Shown here: positions 9,314 through 18,763 of the stretch, piece after piece | Numbering within the stretch: the first letter of the stretch is position 1 | Layout: every line of letters begins with the position of its first letter | NCBI GenBank assembly: GCA_029880325.1 | Contig: JAOUOP010000022.1 | Span: forward strand, 50,990 to 114,989 | Direction: 5' to 3' | DNA from: Myxococcales bacterium | Lineage (GTDB): Bacteria; Myxococcota_A; Polyangia; Polyangiales; JAFGIB01 | Length of the DNA: 64,000 nucleotides | Notes under the pieces: generated by a model | Database searches by the model: none | Told to the model about the DNA's origin: nothing | Seen by the model: the letters and a program-made list of their open reading frames with translations, nothing else | Made by a program: the position numbers and the translations under genes

Positions 9314-10117
9314 TCAGCGATCCCGAAAGCCCACCCGGGCGCGATGGTGGCAGTCGGCGCAGGTCGCCAGGAATTTCCCGTAGTGCTGGGCGCGTTCGTC
9401 CAGGCTGGTGGCGGCGCGGGCGTCGCGGGCCAGCTGTCTGAGCGACTCCACGTCGCTGGCGAAGCGCGCGTCGACCGCTTCGCCGGAGGTGGTGACGGGC
9501 GGCTCGAGGGGCGCGCGGGTCAGCGTCACCGTGCCCCGCTCCCACGCTGTCTCCGAGGGTTTGCTCAGACCCATCCACAAAAGGTCGGCGGCCAGGTCGT
9601 GGCGTTCCATGCGTTCGTCGACGCTCTCGGCCTGCTGCGGCTGGGTCGCTTCTTCCTGGCTGCGGATGTGCTCGGGGCCCTGCTTTTGCTGCAGGTGGCA
9701 GTTGCCGCAGCTGACTCCCAGCTTTGCGATGCCCTGGGCGGCGTCGGCCATGTCGGCGGCGAGCGCGACGGCCTCGGCATGCTGTTGCATCTGGCCGATC
9801 CAGTGTTTCCAGTCGGCGGGCATGGTCTCGCCGTAGTCGCGCGTGGCCAGCTCGTTGGCGAGTTCCTTGGTGCGCTGCAGGTCGCCGTCGATGAGCGCGT
9901 CGCGGGCGTCGACCGCCAGCCAGAAGGTCAGCTGCATGTGCTCCCTTAGGTCGGGGGCCTCGGGCGGCGACGCTTCGGCACCCGAGGCGCTGGCGGCTTG
10001 CGGCGCGGGGCTCCGGGCGGGCGCCGGGCCGCTGGCCGTGCTGCAGGCGGTGAGCAGCGCGGCCAGCTGTGCCAAGGCTGGGATGGTGGTGGGCAAGTGG
10101 TGAAGGGTGGCCCTCAT
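9314..10117 (-). CDS. Lipoprotein with two CxxCH heme sites
   Basis: The ATG at 10117 gives MRATLHH, a hydrophobic stretch and the lipobox LLTAC. Starts further upstream would bury this signal. After a P/A-rich linker the protein is mostly helical, with CGNCH in the middle and CADCHHR close to the C-terminus. It is therefore probably a periplasmic-face diheme c-type cytochrome, 267 residues long. Electron donor and acceptor are unknown. It is divergent from the small Cys-rich lipoprotein at 10258, with a 140-bp shared promoter region. Confidence 0.7.
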   Translation of the reverse strand: MRATLHHLPTTIPALAQLAALLTACSTASGPAPARSPAPQAASASGAEASPPEAPDLREHMQLTFWLAVDARDALIDGDLQRTKELANELATRDYGETMPADWKHWIGQMQQHAEAVALAADMADAAQGIAKLGVSCGNCHLQQKQGPEHIRSQEEATQPQQAESVDERMERHDLAADLLWMGLSKPSETAWERGTVTLTRAPLEPPVTTSGEAVDARFASDVESLRQLARDARAATSLDERAQHYGKFLATCADCHHRARVGFRDR

Positions 10118-10191
10118 GGCGGCAACATAGGCACAGGCGCGCGGACTGGCGAGCGAGCGGCGCGATTCGGGCGCCGTGAGTGGACTGCCCA

Positions 10192-10219
10192 TTGGCGCGT
10201 ACCCTTTTGGGACTATACT
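10192..10219 (+). promoter_or_regulatory. Sigma70-like promoter for the Cys-rich lipoprotein gene
   Basis: TTGGCG at 10192-10197 and TATACT at 10214-10219 are separated by 16 bases, and the start codon follows at 10258. Good hexamers are rare in this GC-rich DNA. No transcript evidence is available. Confidence 0.5.
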
Positions 10220-10257
10220 GCCGAGCCTTACCGGGCAATGCTCCCGACAGGTGCCGC

Positions 10258-10695
10258 ATGTTTCAGCTACGCATTCATTCTCTACCCTTCGTCTTCGGCC
10301 TCGCAGCTTTTGTCTTTTTGCTCGCGCCGGCTTGCGGTGACGACGGCGGGGGTGGGTCCGCAGGAAGTGGCGCGCTGGATTTGAACTCGCCCGCGATGGC
10401 GCAGGCCGCCAATTGCAGTCCCGGGCAAACCTTCACCTGCGACTGCGACAACGGCTTGCGAGGGATGCAGTTCTGCCAGGCGGACGGAACGCTGCCGGCC
10501 TGCAACTGTTCTGCGGTGGTGCCCTCCTCGGAGCAGCCGCGATTGGGGTGTGATCCCGCCGTGCACCAGAACTTGACCTGCACCTGCGACGACGGGCGTG
10601 CCGGGCTGCGCATCTGTGGTGATGACGGCGTGCTCGGCGGCTGCAACTGCGACCTCGCCGCCGACGATGGGGGCGCCGACGACGACGCCGGCTGA
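10258..10695 (+). CDS. Small Cys-rich lipoprotein with two repeated modules
   Basis: The start at 10258 (MFQLRIHSLP) gives a hydrophobic signal ending FLLAPAC, a plausible lipobox. The 145-residue product carries two copies of a roughly 35-residue module: CSPGQTFTCDCDNGLRGMQFC...CNC, and CDPAVHQNLTCTCDDGRAGLRIC...CNC. Each has five to six Cys in matching places, so each is probably disulfide-knotted. The tail is Asp-rich (DDGGADDDAG). Likely an exported surface protein; function not recognised. Confidence 0.7.
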   Translation: MFQLRIHSLPFVFGLAAFVFLLAPACGDDGGGGSAGSGALDLNSPAMAQAANCSPGQTFTCDCDNGLRGMQFCQADGTLPACNCSAVVPSSEQPRLGCDPAVHQNLTCTCDDGRAGLRICGDDGVLGGCNCDLAADDGGADDDAG

Positions 10696-10705
10696 GCAAG
10701 CGCAG

Positions 10706-11395
10706 TCAGAGGATCAGGCGGTAGCCCACCGCCAGGTTCAACGTGCCCACGTTGGTGTCGCGTAGCACGTATTGCTCGACGCTGGCGGTGGCGAATTGCA
10801 GCTCGGCGAGGATGGCGCCGGGGCCGAGAAAGAAGTCGGCGCCCAGGGCCGCGTAGCCGCCGAAGTCGGCGAAGGTCTCCTCGTTTTTGCCGAAAGGCTC
10901 GTCGCCGACGCTCGCTTCCACCGTGGTGCGCATCATGTAGTAGCGCCCGCCGGCCGCCAGGTAGGGCATCAAGAGGTCGGTCGAGAGAGGAAGGCGGTAG
11001 ATCAAACCCAGCGTCAAGGCGACCTCCTGCTGGGTGAGCTTGTATTCCATGATGCCGTCGCCCGGCAGGCGCGGATCGGGTGCGGCGTTTTCGCCGTTGG
11101 TCTGGGGCTGGCTGTACTGGCCGCTGGCGAAGATACCCAGGCTATGGCCGATGGAATCGCCCAGTGGAAGCAGATAGCCCAGCTCGACTTCACCCACGAA
11201 GGAGGCACCGAACTCGTTGAACGGTCCGCCGATGCCGCCACCGACCTTCCCTCCGAGCGTGATGCCCGCAATGGCGCGCTCTTCGAGCGGGTTTTCGAAC
11301 GGAAGGAATTCGTCGTCCTCTACCGGTTCCTGGGCCAGGGCGCTCGCCGAGAGCAGACACAGAAGGCATGCGGTGGATACGCCAAAGAACTTCAT
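10706..11395 (-). CDS. Outer-membrane beta-barrel protein
   Basis: The start at 11395 gives MKFFGVSTACLLCLLSASALAQ, a classic Sec signal peptide cleaved after ALAQ. The mature protein of about 207 residues has alternating hydrophobic strands (GITLGGKVGGGIGG, GEVELGYLLPLG, LTLGLIYRLPL, LNLAVGYRLIL) and ends near an aromatic/hydrophobic residue, as expected for an OmpA/OmpW-size barrel. The family was not identified. It is convergent with the Cys-rich lipoprotein (10-bp gap). Confidence 0.65.
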   Translation of the reverse strand: MKFFGVSTACLLCLLSASALAQEPVEDDEFLPFENPLEERAIAGITLGGKVGGGIGGPFNEFGASFVGEVELGYLLPLGDSIGHSLGIFASGQYSQPQTNGENAAPDPRLPGDGIMEYKLTQQEVALTLGLIYRLPLSTDLLMPYLAAGGRYYMMRTTVEASVGDEPFGKNEETFADFGGYAALGADFFLGPGAILAELQFATASVEQYVLRDTNVGTLNLAVGYRLIL

Positions 11396-11517
11396 TTCGA
11401 CAGCTCTCCTCTGGCCCGGGGTCGCGGCGTGTCCAGGACCTGTGTCGATCGTATCGCGGCCCTGCTTTGGCTGGCAACGGAACGAAGGTACGAGCCGCGC
11501 ATACATCTCGCGCAGTG

Positions 11518-12432
11518 TCAGGGTTTTGGCCGCAGCGCCCGCTTACCCTCGGAGGCGTTGTCGTAGAAACGCTGGGTTGGGTAGGCGAAATCGATGTCGT
11601 CGCGCCTGTCAAAAGCGTCGAGAATGGCCTCCCAGATCGCCTGCTCGGTGGAGCGCCGCTTGCGTGGGTCACAGCAGTAGCGCAGCGTGAGCTTGACGCC
11701 GGAATCGACCACGCACATGAAAACCGTAGGTTGAATGCTCGCGTCGAGCACCAGGTAGTGCGCGGTGGCATTGGGCGCCGAGGTCTGCTGGCTGCTGCCG
11801 CCGCCGATCGAGCTGGCGTCGATGATCACCTGGAGGATCTTGCGCGCATCGCGCCAGTTGCTCTCGAAGGTCAGTACCACGGGGATCTCGTGCCAGATCT
11901 GCTCGAACCAACCCTTGGTGTAGTTGGCGATGGTGGCGGTGAAGACCTTGGAGTTGGGCACGTGGAGGATGCGGCCGGTGCGATCGTCGGCGTCGATCCA
12001 ATTGCCGATCTCCATCAGGCTGTGCTGGAAGATGCGAATGTCGACCACATCGCCGCGGTCGCCGTCGATGTCGATGCGATCGCCCAGCTCGAAGGGGCGG
12101 CGCCACAGGATGAACACCCAGCCGGCGAGATTGGTGGCCACGTCCTTGAGGGAGATGGCGAGGCCAGCCGACAAAAGGCCCGCGAAGGTGGCCATGGCCT
12201 CGAGGCCGCGCAGCCAGATGGAGGCGGTGATCAGCAGCGATAGGGAGCCGACCACGTAGGCCGAGATGCGTCGCCAGCGATAGCGGACGCTGGCCTCGAT
12301 GCCGCGGCGCTTGAGCAAGCTCAGGGTCAGCGAGCGCACGGCCATGAGGGCCGCGATCACGAGCACCGTCGACAGGAGCCGCAGGCTGGCCTCGGCGCTC
12401 AGGCCCGTCGTTTCCGCTAACCAGTCGGTCAT
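11518..12432 (-). CDS. MscS-type mechanosensitive channel
   Basis: The ATG at 12432 (MTDWLAETTGL) places the first membrane helix correctly; upstream starts add only low-quality sequence. Three N-terminal helices are visible. The pore helix is A/G-rich (GLLSAGLAISLKDVATNLAGWVFI), followed by the MscS beta domain FELGDRIDIDGDRGDVVDIRIFQHSL and the VPNSKVFTATIANY motif. It should open under membrane tension to release solutes. It is divergent from the giant cotransporter gene, with a 240-bp gap. 304 residues. Confidence 0.85.
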   Translation of the reverse strand: MTDWLAETTGLSAEASLRLLSTVLVIAALMAVRSLTLSLLKRRGIEASVRYRWRRISAYVVGSLSLLITASIWLRGLEAMATFAGLLSAGLAISLKDVATNLAGWVFILWRRPFELGDRIDIDGDRGDVVDIRIFQHSLMEIGNWIDADDRTGRILHVPNSKVFTATIANYTKGWFEQIWHEIPVVLTFESNWRDARKILQVIIDASSIGGGSSQQTSAPNATAHYLVLDASIQPTVFMCVVDSGVKLTLRYCCDPRKRRSTEQAIWEAILDAFDRRDDIDFAYPTQRFYDNASEGKRALRPKP

Positions 12433-12672
12433 GGCGAAAGGATCCAGGGGGCCGAAGAAAGGGAGATGGAAGGCCGCCCTCCGAGGCTGCAGCGTAACAC
12501 GCTCACGGCGTCCGGAGGCGTCCCCCGAATTGTCTTGTGGGCGCCTGGCGATCGAAACCCACCGCCGACCACCTGTTCGGATCAACCGTGGAAGAGATCG
12601 CGTAGATGACTGGCGATGGGAGCCTGTGCCATCCTATGGCCAGCGTTTTTCCTTGAGGCATCGCAAGCTGCC

Positions 12673-15600
12673 ATGAGTCGAGATGGAAAGTTTGGAACCT
12701 TTGGTGGCGTCTATACGCCGTCGGTTCTGACCATCCTGGGCGTGATCATGTATCTGCGCCTGCCCTGGGTGGTGGGCAGCGCGGGGCTCTACCAGGCCAT
12801 CGGTATCATCCTGGTGGCGCATGTGATCTCGATCAGCACGGGGCTGAGCATCTCGTCCATCGCCACCGACAAGGCGGTGGGCGCGGGCGGTCCCTACTAC
12901 ATCGTCTCGCGCAGCCTGGGCTTGCCCATCGGTGGCACCCTGGGCCTGGCGCTCTTCGTGGGCCTGTCCTTCAGCATCAGTCTCTACATCATCGGCTTTT
13001 CGGAGAGTTTTCTCGCTTACTTCGGCATCGAGCGGTCGCTATCGGCCATTCGTATCTGCGGAACCGCGGTGATCGTGGGCCTGACGGTGCTGACCTTCAT
13101 CAGCACGGCGCTGGCGATCAAAACCCAGTATCTCATCCTGGCGCTGATTGCGCTGTCACTGGTTTCGATCGGCCTCGGGGCGGTGGATCCCTCGGTGAAA
13201 GGGCCGCACCTGCAGGCTCCTGCCGATGCGCCGCCCTTGGCCGCGCTCTTCGCGATCTTCTTTCCCGCGGTCACCGGCTTCACCGCCGGCGTGAACATGT
13301 CGGGGGACCTGCGCTCGCCCAAGACCGCGATCCCGAAGGGCACGCTGCTGGCCATCGCCACCGGCTTTGTCGTCTACGTCGGCCTGGCGTTCTTTCTGGC
13401 CTACCGGGTGCCTGTCGAGGGGCTGCTCGGGGACTCCGAACTGCTGGTCAATATCGCCTGGTCGGCGCCGCTGGTGGTGGCGGGCATCTGGGGAGCGACC
13501 ATCTCCTCGGCCCTCGGCAGCATCCTGGGCGCCCCGCGCATCCTGCAGGCGGTTTCGGGTGACGGCATCACGCCGCGTTTCTTCGCCAAGGGTTTCGGGC
13601 CCACCAGCGAGCCGCGCAATGCCCTGACGCTGGCCTTTGCAATCGGTGAGGCCGGCATCTTGATCGGTGAGCTGGACACCATCGCGCGCATCGTGTCGAT
13701 GGTGTTTTTGGCGACCTATGCTTTCTTGAACATCAGTTGTGCCATCGAGAGCTGGGTGAGCCCCGACTTCCGGCCGGATTTTCGCATCCCCAAGGCCGTC
13801 AGCGTGATCGGTGCGGTGGTTTCGCTGGTGGTGATGATCCAGCTGGACCTGCCGGCGATGGTGGGCGCCACGGTGATCATGGCGCTGCTCTACCTCTACC
13901 TGCAGCGGCGGCAGTTGAAGCTCGAGTCGGGCGATACCTGGGAAGGCTTTTGGTCGAGTCTGGTGCGGGCGGGGCTCTCGCGCCTTTCCCACGGTACCCA
14001 GCAACGCAACTGGATTCCGAACGTGCTGTGCTTTCGCGGCGCCGGCAGCGACGAGGCCGAGCGCGAGCAGGATGAACTCTTGGTGGAGGCGCTGGTGGGC
14101 GCCACCGGCATCCTGACCTACGTGGAGGTGGGTGGTACGGCTAGCGCTTCGGCTAAGGGTGCGGCCGCGCCGCGCACCCAGCGTAAAGGCGCTTCCGGCG
14201 AAAGAACCGTGGGTATCTTTCATCGGGATCTTCCAGCCGGCGACGACCCCGACGCCGCCATTGTCGCCTTTAGCCAGCACTACGGCTTCGTGGGCATCCA
14301 GCCCAATACCGCGCTCTTCGATTGGCGGGACTACACAGAGCGGCCGGCAGAGCTGGCCGACACCCTGGCCGCCCTCTACGACCACGACTACAACGAGCTG
14401 GTCCTGGCGCGCGGGGGCGCCGGGCGCGAGCAGCCCAGCCGTCGCATCGACATCTGGTGGCGCGACCAGGGCGGTAATCTACCGCTCAGTCTATCGCTGG
14501 CGCGCTTCATTACCGCCTCGCCGCAGCACGAGCGCAGCCGCCTGCGCTTCATCCTGCTCAGCGACAATCCGAACAACAACGACGTGCTGCGAACTCGGGC
14601 GCGGCGTTACCTGGAAAAAGCCCGCGTCGACGCGGAGGTCAAGGTCATCGGCAATACGCTGCAGGCGCGCAGCTACGAGGACTGGGTGCGCCATGAATCC
14701 GCTGACGCGGAGTTGATTCTGATCCCACTACCCGACGAGCCGAGCGCGGCCGATGAGCACTTCCTGACGCGCATCTCACGCCTGGTTCAGGAAACCGGCG
14801 ACGTGCTTTTGCTGCGCGCCTCGTCGGACTTCGAGGAGGTGCTGTCGGTGGGGCGCCCGGCCAGCGAGTCGATGCGTCCGGCACCGCTGGGCAGCGAGGA
14901 AGGCTTCTCGCTGGCCGAGCTCGAGCTGCCGAGCATTCCGTCGGTGGCCCAGTCGGTGGCGGAGCTGGCCGCCTCCTACGAAGTGCTGCTGGGGTCGTTC
15001 GATGAGTACTGCGTTTCGCGCGTCCACAGCGCGCACCTGGAGTTGCTCAGGCACCTGCGCGAAGCCTTGGAGCGCCAGTTCGAGCAGCTCCACAAGGGGC
15101 TGCTCGACAAAAACCTGCGCCGGCGCCGGCAGAACCTCAATCGCCTGCAGAGTTCCTACGTGGCCGAGGCCCGCGAGTTGCTCGAGCGGCATGTCGCCGA
15201 GGTGATTCCGCAGCAGAGGGCCACACTCGAGGGGCGCATCGAGGCGTTTCTCTTCGACGAGAGTCTGGTGCCGGCCAATAGGAACGAGCGCCTGAAGATT
15301 TCCCCCGATCCGGAGGCCTTCGCCCCCGCGGAGGGCGACAGCAAGCAGCTGCGGCGCTTCAAGCGTCGCCGGCGCTGGAGTGCGGCCATCGTCGGGCGTT
15401 TGCCTTCCTATCAGGCGCCCGTGTGGCAACTACAGAGCTACTACTTCGAGCGCGCCGTCGACGAGCTGCTGCTGACCACGGTCGAGCGCATGGTGAGCGA
15501 AGGTCATCAGCTGGCGATTCACCTGGGCAAGATGCTGTGCTCCTCGCGCACAAACTTCACCATGTTGGCGCAGCAGACTGACGGCGAGGAGTTGAGCGAA

Positions 15601-17838
15601 GAGCGTCTGGCCGGGCTGCGGGCCTCGGCGATGGAGCCCTTCGAACGCCTCGTCGGTCGGGTTCGCGAGCGCCTGGCCGAGCATCGCGCCAACCTGGGCG
15701 AGTCGGCGGTGGTTCTGCTCGAGGCCTATGGTGCGGATCTGGCGCGCGTCGACGCCGTGCGCTTCGCCCGGCGCGAGCGCCGCCTGGCCAAGGACCTCTC
15801 CGAGCGCCGCGAACCCCTGAACTACCTGCCCCGCGCCTTTGCCAAGCGCCAGTCCAGGCTCTACGAACGCGCCACCCTCGGGTTGAAGATCACGGCGTTT
15901 CAACATCGGGTGATGGCGGTTTGCCAGCGCCAGAAGGAGACCACGGGGCTGCAGCTGCGCAACGGCGCCCTGCGCACCTGCGAGGAGCTGGTGTTGGGTC
16001 TGAAGCAGCTGGCGACGGCCCTGGAAAGCGGCCAGCGCGAAGGCCTTCTGGTGCCGAAGATGCCGGGCGAGGGCGAAGAGCGTTTCGAGCCCAAGGAGGC
16101 CGCGACCCTGCTCAGCCAGGAGTTGGAGCCGGCGCTGGCCGACCTTCCCGACTCGGTGGAGACCATCAGCGACGCCTCTATCGATCAGCTCGAGGAGGGC
16201 CTCGATATCGGCGGGGAACTCGAAGAGGTGCCGATTCAATCGCTGGCCCAATTCCTGCTCGAGAGCGCGTTGATCGCGGGCGTCTACGAAGAGGCCGAGC
16301 GCGCGCCCGTACTCGAGACGCGGGCGCTGACGGTGGCGCGCGATGTGGCGCGCCTCGTGAGCTTCCAGCTGGCCGACATCGAGGGGCTGGAGTTCAGCGA
16401 TTCTGACGCCCTGCGCGAGCAGATGCTGCCTGCCATCGGCAACGCCCTCGAGCGCCTGGAGACCGAGGTCAGCGTGCTGCGCGAGCTGGGGGAGCGGGTA
16501 GCGCAGAAGTTCGACAGTCAGCTGGAGGCCGTGATCACGGGCACCAACGCCTACGAGCTGACGCGCGCCGGCAGCGCGCTCAAGCAGCATCGGCGTTTGC
16601 ATCAGGGTAAGCTTGCAGTTACGGGTATCCGCGGCGCCGTACGCGGTGGCGTTACACGCCTGCGCCAGGCTCTGGTCGGTTTGCTCTACCGGGGCAGCTC
16701 GGGCGTGGTGCTGGCGCGGCAGCTGCGCTCCAATACCCGAAGCGCCACGGTGGTAGAGCGGCTGCGCCGGCTGGTCGCCGGCAACAGCCCGCGGCCGGCG
16801 GTGCTCAGTGATTTGCCCTTCTTCTACCGCCAGCTCTTCTTCGGGCAGGCGGTCAACGACAGCCTGTGGGTGGGCCGCGAGGAGCACCTGGCCCGGGCCA
16901 AGCAGGCGATCGGAAGCCATCGCGAGGGGACGCCGGGCGTGCTGGTGGTGGTGGGCGATCGCGGTGCGGGCAAGTCTGCCCTGTGCCAGCGCATCGTCGC
17001 CAAGGCGCTCGATAAACGACCTGCCTATTGGGTGCGGCCGCCGTCCGGGGGCACGGTGAAGATCAGCGCGTTTCACGCGGCCCTGCAGCGCGCCCTCGAA
17101 CGCCGGGGCAGCTACGAGGAACTCTTCGAAGCCCTGCCCGAGCACTCGGCCCTGGTCTTTGACGACCTGGAGCTGTGGTGGGAGCGCAGCCCCGAGGGCT
17201 TCGCCGTGCTCGATGAAATCCTGGAGCTGGCCTCGCGCTTCGGCCAGCGACAGCTCTTTGTCTTCAGTATGAACACCCAGGCCTTTCAATTCCTCAGTCG
17301 CTTCCGTCCGCTCTCGGAGAATGCCCTGAGCGTGCTGGAATGCGGGCCGATGGACGCCAAGGAGTTGGGTGCGATCGTGACTTTGCGCCATGGTTCCACA
17401 GGCATCAAATTCGAACTCGGCGGTCGTGCCGAAGACGAACTCACCCAGTGGCAAATCGCCCGTTTGTTCTCCCAGCACTTCAGATATTGTCGGGGCATGG
17501 TGGGCTCGGCGCTGCGGTCCTGGATCACCCATGTGGAGCGTTTCCGCGACGGTGTGATCACCATGCGCTCGCCCGGGCGTGAACACGGCGAGGATCTGGA
17601 CGAGCTGCGGGCCGAGTGGTCGGCCCTGCTGTTGGAGCTGTTGCTACACCGGCGTCTGACACTTCCGCGCCTGGAGCGCATCACCTCGCTCGACCGCGAG
17701 CGGCTTCGTACCGACGTGGATGCCCTGGTGCGGATGGGGCTGGTCGTGCAGAGTCCGCAGCGCGCTGTGGAACTCAACCCCTTCGTTCACCATTTGGTTC
17801 TGGCGCGCTTTGGCGAACGGGGAATGGTGCAGGGCTGA
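12673..17838 (+). CDS. Giant SLC12-type cation-chloride cotransporter fused to a P-loop NTPase
   Basis: The start at 12673 (MSRDGKFGTFGGVYTPS) gives 1721 residues. Residues about 10-415 are a 12-helix transporter with the NKCC/KCC signature VYTPSVLTILGVIMYLRLPW. Residues about 445-760 match the SLC12 cytoplasmic domain (IDIWWRDQGGNLPLSLSLAR, then ELILIPLP and VLLLRASSDFEEVL). Residues about 770-1400 are a long charged, mainly helical region not found in SLC12 proteins I know. A P-loop GDRGAGKSAL lies near 1428 and a Walker-B-like ALVFDDLELWW near 1496, followed by a likely winged-helix region. The stop overlaps the next start (TGATG), so an MscS gene is translationally coupled. Ion specificity cannot be read. 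Confidence 0.85.
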   Translation: MSRDGKFGTFGGVYTPSVLTILGVIMYLRLPWVVGSAGLYQAIGIILVAHVISISTGLSISSIATDKAVGAGGPYYIVSRSLGLPIGGTLGLALFVGLSFSISLYIIGFSESFLAYFGIERSLSAIRICGTAVIVGLTVLTFISTALAIKTQYLILALIALSLVSIGLGAVDPSVKGPHLQAPADAPPLAALFAIFFPAVTGFTAGVNMSGDLRSPKTAIPKGTLLAIATGFVVYVGLAFFLAYRVPVEGLLGDSELLVNIAWSAPLVVAGIWGATISSALGSILGAPRILQAVSGDGITPRFFAKGFGPTSEPRNALTLAFAIGEAGILIGELDTIARIVSMVFLATYAFLNISCAIESWVSPDFRPDFRIPKAVSVIGAVVSLVVMIQLDLPAMVGATVIMALLYLYLQRRQLKLESGDTWEGFWSSLVRAGLSRLSHGTQQRNWIPNVLCFRGAGSDEAEREQDELLVEALVGATGILTYVEVGGTASASAKGAAAPRTQRKGASGERTVGIFHRDLPAGDDPDAAIVAFSQHYGFVGIQPNTALFDWRDYTERPAELADTLAALYDHDYNELVLARGGAGREQPSRRIDIWWRDQGGNLPLSLSLARFITASPQHERSRLRFILLSDNPNNNDVLRTRARRYLEKARVDAEVKVIGNTLQARSYEDWVRHESADAELILIPLPDEPSAADEHFLTRISRLVQETGDVLLLRASSDFEEVLSVGRPASESMRPAPLGSEEGFSLAELELPSIPSVAQSVAELAASYEVLLGSFDEYCVSRVHSAHLELLRHLREALERQFEQLHKGLLDKNLRRRRQNLNRLQSSYVAEARELLERHVAEVIPQQRATLEGRIEAFLFDESLVPANRNERLKISPDPEAFAPAEGDSKQLRRFKRRRRWSAAIVGRLPSYQAPVWQLQSYYFERAVDELLLTTVERMVSEGHQLAIHLGKMLCSSRTNFTMLAQQTDGEELSEERLAGLRASAMEPFERLVGRVRERLAEHRANLGESAVVLLEAYGADLARVDAVRFARRERRLAKDLSERREPLNYLPRAFAKRQSRLYERATLGLKITAFQHRVMAVCQRQKETTGLQLRNGALRTCEELVLGLKQLATALESGQREGLLVPKMPGEGEERFEPKEAATLLSQELEPALADLPDSVETISDASIDQLEEGLDIGGELEEVPIQSLAQFLLESALIAGVYEEAERAPVLETRALTVARDVARLVSFQLADIEGLEFSDSDALREQMLPAIGNALERLETEVSVLRELGERVAQKFDSQLEAVITGTNAYELTRAGSALKQHRRLHQGKLAVTGIRGAVRGGVTRLRQALVGLLYRGSSGVVLARQLRSNTRSATVVERLRRLVAGNSPRPAVLSDLPFFYRQLFFGQAVNDSLWVGREEHLARAKQAIGSHREGTPGVLVVVGDRGAGKSALCQRIVAKALDKRPAYWVRPPSGGTVKISAFHAALQRALERRGSYEELFEALPEHSALVFDDLELWWERSPEGFAVLDEILELASRFGQRQLFVFSMNTQAFQFLSRFRPLSENALSVLECGPMDAKELGAIVTLRHGSTGIKFELGGRAEDELTQWQIARLFSQHFRYCRGMVGSALRSWITHVERFRDGVITMRSPGREHGEDLDELRAEWSALLLELLLHRRLTLPRLERITSLDRERLRTDVDALVRMGLVVQSPQRAVELNPFVHHLVLARFGERGMVQG

Positions 17839-18644
17839 TGGTGGCTACGGGACCATCGCTATGGGTCTTGCTCTGGTTGCTGGTGCGGGCCGCGGTGATC
17901 GTGGCGCTGCTGTGGGGGCTCGGTCGGCTGCTCGAGATCGCGCCCATGCCCGGCAGCCGAAGGCGCCTGGCCCAGCGCGTGATGCCGCTGTTCGCGGTCA
18001 CTGTCTGCCTGGCCTACCTGCTGCTGGCGATTACCGAGCTCTTCGGTTCCCAGGGCACGGCGATGTCGATCGCAGCCGCGCTGGTGGTGGCCGGGCTCGG
18101 CGCCGCCCTGTGGTGGCCGGCGCGGGACCTTTTGGCGGGCGTCTTTTTGCGAACCGGCGATGTGTTGCGGCCGGGCGACGAGATCGAAGTGCAGGGAATC
18201 AGCGGTCGGGTCGAGAGCATGGGCTTTCGGCGCATGGTGGTGCTGGGCCCCAGGGGTGAGGTCATCGTGCCCTACGCTGCCGTGGCGCGCAGCGCCATCG
18301 TGCGTGCACCTGCGAACCAGGGCGCCCACCCGCACCTTTTTCGTGTGCGCCCGGTCGAAGGCCATCCGGTGATGGAGCTGCGCCGCATCATCGCGCAGCA
18401 GGCCATGCTCTGCCATTGGTCGTCGCTATGTCGCGAGCCCCAGGTTCGCGTGCTCGAAGACGGCGGCCTGGAGGTTACGGCCTTCGCGTTGCACCAGGAC
18501 TACGGCAGCGAGATCGAGGCCAGTGTGCGCGCCAAGCTCGCCGAGCTTCAACGGGAGCGGACCACGAGCGTCGCGCATCTCTCGGAGGCCACGGAGCGGC
18601 GTTTGGGTGGCGGGCCCGAGCGTGAGGGTGAGTCGCGGAAGTAG
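17838..18644 (+). CDS. MscS-domain membrane protein coupled to the cotransporter
   Basis: The ATG shares bases with the cotransporter stop codon (TGATG), which decides the start and implies translational coupling. The product of 268 residues has three N-terminal helices, the third A/G-rich (SIAAALVVAGLGAALWWPARDLLAGVFLRTG). The MscS beta domain follows: VLRPGDEIEVQGISGRVESMGFRRMVVLGPRGEVIVPYAAVARS. The PN..F motif of typical MscS is altered to VPYAAVARS. It probably serves as a tension-gated exit route working with the cotransporter. Confidence 0.75.
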   Translation: MVATGPSLWVLLWLLVRAAVIVALLWGLGRLLEIAPMPGSRRRLAQRVMPLFAVTVCLAYLLLAITELFGSQGTAMSIAAALVVAGLGAALWWPARDLLAGVFLRTGDVLRPGDEIEVQGISGRVESMGFRRMVVLGPRGEVIVPYAAVARSAIVRAPANQGAHPHLFRVRPVEGHPVMELRRIIAQQAMLCHWSSLCREPQVRVLEDGGLEVTAFALHQDYGSEIEASVRAKLAELQRERTTSVAHLSEATERRLGGGPEREGESRK

Positions 18645-18763
18645 GCTGCCTGCGTGGGAGTGCGATGGAGATGCTCGGGCGCTTGGCGGCCATGGTGCCG
18701 ATCGGGTGGCCCGACGCTCGCTTCGCCCTGGGCGGTGGCGTTCGCTGAGTTCGGGGCCGGCAG

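Noticed and set aside
12433..12672. Longer N-termini of the MscS gene and the cotransporter gene into their shared gap
   Set aside because: Upstream in-frame residues are Arg/Pro-rich and do not resemble the families; starts at 12432 and 12673 place the first helices correctly.
15430..17586. Long 718-residue minus-strand frame opposite the cotransporter
   Set aside because: Antisense shadow: the plus-strand frame carries the P-loop and SLC12 motifs, and the minus frame has H/Q/R-rich composition without motifs.
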